From Candidatus Bathyarchaeota archaeon (lineage in GTDB: Archaea; Thermoproteota; Bathyarchaeia; 40CM-2-53-6; RBG-13-38-9): a stretch of DNA of 7,242 nucleotides. The number at the start of each line of letters is the position of its first letter. Positions within the stretch are counted from its first letter, which is position 1. The notes under the pieces were generated by a model. The model did no database searches, was not told where the DNA came from, and saw only the letters and a list, made by a program, of their open reading frames with translations. The translations under genes were made by a program, and so were the position numbers. Of the stretch, positions 5,068 to 7,242 are shown piece after piece. Location of the stretch: NCBI GenBank assembly GCA_007050885.1, contig SMYQ01000097.1, positions 1 through 7,242 on the forward strand, written 5' to 3'.

Positions 5068-6489
5068 ATGATTCCCACCCGTTCTAAAATTGTCTGCACC
5101 ATCGGCCCAGCTTGTGAAAGTAAAGAGAAGATACTCGCGATGGCGAAGGCTGGGATGGATGTTCTCCGCCTGAACCTGTCACATGGCACAATTGCTGATC
5201 ATCAAGCACGGTTTGAACGAATTCGGAAGCATCTGCCAAATCATCCGATCCTCATGGACCTTGAAGGACCCCGGGTACGAATCGGACAAGTCAAAGAAGC
5301 CTTCAACCTAGACGAAGGTGACCATATTACCCTAACTACTGAAGACATTGAGGGTGATGCTACTCGAGTTAGTGTGTCGTTAAAAACACTTCCCAAACTA
5401 ATTGAAGCTGGTCAAAGCATCTTCATCAACGATGGTATTGTCGAACTTCGGGTTGATAGAATCAAAGGTTCAGAAATCCACAGCTCCGTCTTGACAGGAG
5501 GAGAAATCAGTGCCAACAAGGGCGTAAACGTCCCTGGTGTCAATCTCGGAATGGCCGTGCCCACAGCACAAGACATTGAACACCTCAAGTTCATTTCAAA
5601 ACTCAGCCCCGAGTTTGTGGCGATTTCAGCTGTCAAACAAAGAAGCGAGGTTGAAAAGGTTCAAGAGTTCCTCCGGAATGAAGGAACAGATATACCCATC
5701 ATTTCTAAAATCGAGCACATCAAAGCTATTGAAAACTTTGACGAAATCCTCGATGTCAGTTACGGCATTATGGTGGCACGGGGCGATTTAGGGGTTGAAA
5801 TCCCTCCTGAACAAGTACCTCTTCTTCAGAAAGAAATCATCCACAAGTGCAATCAAGCGGGTAAACCCGTTATCGTTGCCACCCAAATGCTTGAGTCCAT
5901 GGTGCGCAACTCGCGCCCTACGCGAGCTGAAACGAGTGATGTAGCTAACGCTATCTTAGATGGATCTGATGCCGTCATGCTTTCTGCTGAAACCGCTGTT
6001 GGTCGTCATCCTGTTGCCGCAGTCAAGGCCATGGAAACAATTGGAAGACAAGTCATTCCCTCTTTCCCCCAACGAGATTTGACCTACTACGATTCCGGGC
6101 AGCATTTGATTGCTGAAGAACTTGGCCGATCAGTGGTTTCCATCGTAAGGAACTTGGATGTCCAGACGGTTCTGGTGTTCACCATGGCTGGATATACTGC
6201 CCGCATGGTATCCAAATATCGACCGTTCGTTCGGATAATTGCCAGTACTCCCCATCTTCGTGTGCAACGACAACTAAAACTTCTCTGGGGTACTGAATCC
6301 CTCCTTATCCCACATTGTGACAACATGGACGAATTATTACAACTGGCAATCAAACACCTTCATACTGACGGTATCGTAAAGCCAAAGGAACGTATTGTAG
6401 TCGTTCGTGCTTCAGCTTTGGTGCCAGGAAAAACGAACGTCCTTGAAGTGTTTACCGTCAAAGATGTTCTTGAAGCAAAAGTACTCTAA
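5068..6489 (+). CDS. pyk: Pyruvate kinase
   Basis: The 473-residue protein transfers phosphate from phosphoenolpyruvate to ADP in the last step of glycolysis, in the cytoplasm as a homotetramer. Family blocks, numbered from ATG 5068: KIVCTIGPAC (7-16); VLRLNLSHG (32-40) with R34, N36, S38; the DLEGPRVRIG strand (64-73); FINDG (119-123) in the B domain; KGVNVPGVNLG (151-161); IISKIE (211-216) with catalytic K214 and metal ligand E216; MVARGDLGVEIP (235-246) with metal ligand D240; ATQMLESM with T272; PTRAETSDVANAILDGSDAVMLSAETAVG, as in typical enzymes; and a full C-terminal domain ending with the GKTN turn. Length is normal and all catalytic residues are present. Two departures: D64 is followed by LEGPR instead of TKGPE, the pattern linked to K+ independence, and the usual SF(V/I)R reads SAVK (187-190). 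The start is set by AGGTGA 8 bases upstream. The nitroreductase gene follows after 61 bases. Confidence 0.97.
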   Translation: MIPTRSKIVCTIGPACESKEKILAMAKAGMDVLRLNLSHGTIADHQARFERIRKHLPNHPILMDLEGPRVRIGQVKEAFNLDEGDHITLTTEDIEGDATRVSVSLKTLPKLIEAGQSIFINDGIVELRVDRIKGSEIHSSVLTGGEISANKGVNVPGVNLGMAVPTAQDIEHLKFISKLSPEFVAISAVKQRSEVEKVQEFLRNEGTDIPIISKIEHIKAIENFDEILDVSYGIMVARGDLGVEIPPEQVPLLQKEIIHKCNQAGKPVIVATQMLESMVRNSRPTRAETSDVANAILDGSDAVMLSAETAVGRHPVAAVKAMETIGRQVIPSFPQRDLTYYDSGQHLIAEELGRSVVSIVRNLDVQTVLVFTMAGYTARMVSKYRPFVRIIASTPHLRVQRQLKLLWGTESLLIPHCDNMDELLQLAIKHLHTDGIVKPKERIVVVRASALVPGKTNVLEVFTVKDVLEAKVL

Positions 6490-6509
6490 TCAGCCGAAAA
6501 GCGGATTAG
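6486..6509 (+). other. Hairpin straddling the pyruvate kinase stop codon
   Basis: CTAATC (6486-6491) and GATTAG (6504-6509) are perfect inverted repeats. Inside, GC/GC adds two pairs after one A-G mismatch, with CGAAAA as the loop. The stop TAA is in the left arm. No T-tract follows, so it does not look like a classic terminator; an mRNA processing or stability element between two co-transcribed genes, or chance, would fit. The outer CTAAT/ATTAG words are the same as those ahead of the gene. Confidence 0.35.
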
Positions 6510-6536
6510 GAATGATTTCTTCAATAGTTCAACAAA

Positions 6537-6543
6537 AGGAGGT
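6537..6543 (+). promoter_or_regulatory. Perfect ribosome binding site for the TTG-started nitroreductase
   Basis: AGGAGGT followed by TAT matches the full anti-SD complement at nearly every base and stands 7 bases before TTG 6551. It decides the start against the in-frame ATG at 6512, which lies upstream of the site and has no such signal. Confidence 0.8.
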
Positions 6544-6550
6544 TATATTC

Positions 6551-7126
6551 TTGGAGTTTGATGACTTGGTAAAGATGCGTCGAAGTATTCACTATTTCAC
6601 GGATGAAGCTGTCTCCAATCAAGATGTTTATTATATTTTGGAAGCAGCTCGATGGGCCCCGTCTGCAGGCAACAATCAACCCTGGCGGTTTATCATTGTC
6701 CGAGACCCAAAGACTATTGAACGAATCTGGGAAACTACCACGGGGATAGAGGTGCCCATCTCATCACGCCGTTCAATTACGGTTACTCCCCAAAATTTCA
6801 TTAAAAAAGCTCCTGTGATCATTATCGTGTGTACAGATACCCAGGCCTACAAAGGTAAACAGAACAGCATCTATTCTGACCGATTTTGCGTTCAGGACTC
6901 CGCTATCGCCACAATGAACCTTCTTCTCGCAGCAGCTAATAGGGGTCTTGGTGCATGTTGGGTTGGTATGTATCGGGAAGACGCCCTAAGTGAGGTTATC
7001 AAATTACCCTCCACAATTCGCCCCATGGCCATTATCCCATTAGGGCATACCACATCTAAAGAGAAACCCCGCCCTCGGAAACCACTTGAAGAACTCATTC
7101 ACTATGAAAGTTATGGACTAAACTAA
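6551..7126 (+). CDS. Nitroreductase-family FMN-dependent oxidoreductase
   Basis: With the TTG start the protein has 191 residues, the usual size for the short archaeal and clostridial members. Family marks: MRRSIHYF at 9-16, with R10/R11/S12 as the phosphate-side FMN contacts (normally 'RRSIR.F'); WAPSAGNNQPWRFIIV at 35-50, the strongly conserved 'APS..N.QPW.F.vv' segment; QDSAIATMNLLLAAANRGLGACWVGMY at 115-141; and LPSTIRPMAIIPLGH at 152-166, the closing strand that brings the second FMN-binding stretch. Members are cytoplasmic dimers that use NAD(P)H to reduce nitro compounds, quinones or flavins. The physiological substrate cannot be read from the sequence. There is no clear promoter in the 61 bases after pyruvate kinase, so co-transcription is likely, with translation started independently by the AGGAGGT site. 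The alternative ATG at 6512 would add 13 residues without family similarity. Confidence 0.92.
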   Translation: MEFDDLVKMRRSIHYFTDEAVSNQDVYYILEAARWAPSAGNNQPWRFIIVRDPKTIERIWETTTGIEVPISSRRSITVTPQNFIKKAPVIIIVCTDTQAYKGKQNSIYSDRFCVQDSAIATMNLLLAAANRGLGACWVGMYREDALSEVIKLPSTIRPMAIIPLGHTTSKEKPRPRKPLEELIHYESYGLN

Positions 7127-7156
7127 TTGTTGAGGGGGATTGCCGGGTCATCCGCT

Positions 7157-7242
7157 TTATGTTAAATCAAGATGATCCGGATATTTCCCTAGCATTTGAA
7201 GGGCTAAAACAACTCGATTTCTCACAGACTCGGTAGGATCAT
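7157..7242 (-). CDS. 3' end of a gene entering from the right edge, HEAT-like helical tail
   Basis: Reading the minus strand from the right edge, 27 codons are open and then reach TAA at 7157-7159. The peptide begins DPTESVRNRVVLALQMLG and ends DHLDLT. The first part follows the HEAT / PBS-lyase-like pattern 'D....VR..v..aL..lG', an amphipathic repeat helix, and so reads as real coding sequence. Most of the gene lies outside and its function cannot be given. It would be convergent with the nitroreductase with a 30-base gap, matching the tight tail-to-tail style elsewhere in the window. A 25-codon + frame over the same bases (7159-7236) is the competing reading; it lacks a ribosome site and resembles nothing I know. 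Confidence 0.5.
   Translation of the reverse strand, partial: DPTESVRNRVVLALQMLGKYPDHLDLT

Noticed and set aside
6407..6550. Long nitroreductase start overlapping pyruvate kinase, or ATG 6512
   Set aside because: The perfect AGGAGGT lies downstream of both and points at TTG 6551, where family similarity begins.
7159..7236. 25-codon plus-strand frame near the right edge
   Set aside because: No ribosome site or recognisable sequence; the opposite strand has a HEAT-like gene end open to the edge.

Overview
The window looks archaeal. The signs are a short TATA-like element (CTTATATG, GTTATAAA, ATAATAATTAAG) 25-65 bases ahead of most starts, a mix of near-leaderless genes and genes with AGGTGA or AGGAGGT ribosome sites, TTG starts, a luciferase-like oxidoreductase of the F420/FMN class, and a stand-alone MoaD-type protein ending in Gly-Gly. 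Base composition is moderate, by eye near 45-48% G+C. A mesophilic euryarchaeal-type or Asgard-type lineage would fit, but the sequence alone does not settle it. I see no mobile element, CRISPR array, rRNA or tRNA.

Layout from left to right: (1) the 3' part of a luciferase-like (LLM) oxidoreductase on +, cut by the left edge; (2) on -, ending on the same CTAG as gene 1, a protein with a Cys/His cluster, pentapeptide repeats and a channel-like membrane tail; (3) a 217-base divergent promoter region with a 19-bp dyad; (4) on +, a polytopic membrane protein of the DUF1624/HGSNAT-like acyltransferase group; (5) on +, a substrate-binding-protein fold without export signal; (6) on -, tail to tail with gene 5, a MoaD/ThiS/SAMP-like protein; (7) a divergent promoter region with CTAAT/ATTAG half-sites; (8) on +, pyruvate kinase; (9) on +, 61 bases later and probably co-transcribed, a nitroreductase that starts at TTG behind a perfect AGGAGGT; (10) on -, at the right edge, the last 27 codons of a gene with a HEAT-like tail.

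The genes do not form one clear pathway. Pyruvate kinase plus nitroreductase is the only likely operon. The other genes alternate in strand with almost no space at convergent ends, typical of a compact genome. The points most worth a second look are the channel domain without a recognisable K+ filter, the binding-protein fold that appears cytoplasmic, the pyruvate kinase residues that predict K+-independent catalysis, and the palindromic elements around the divergent promoters and the pyruvate kinase stop codon.
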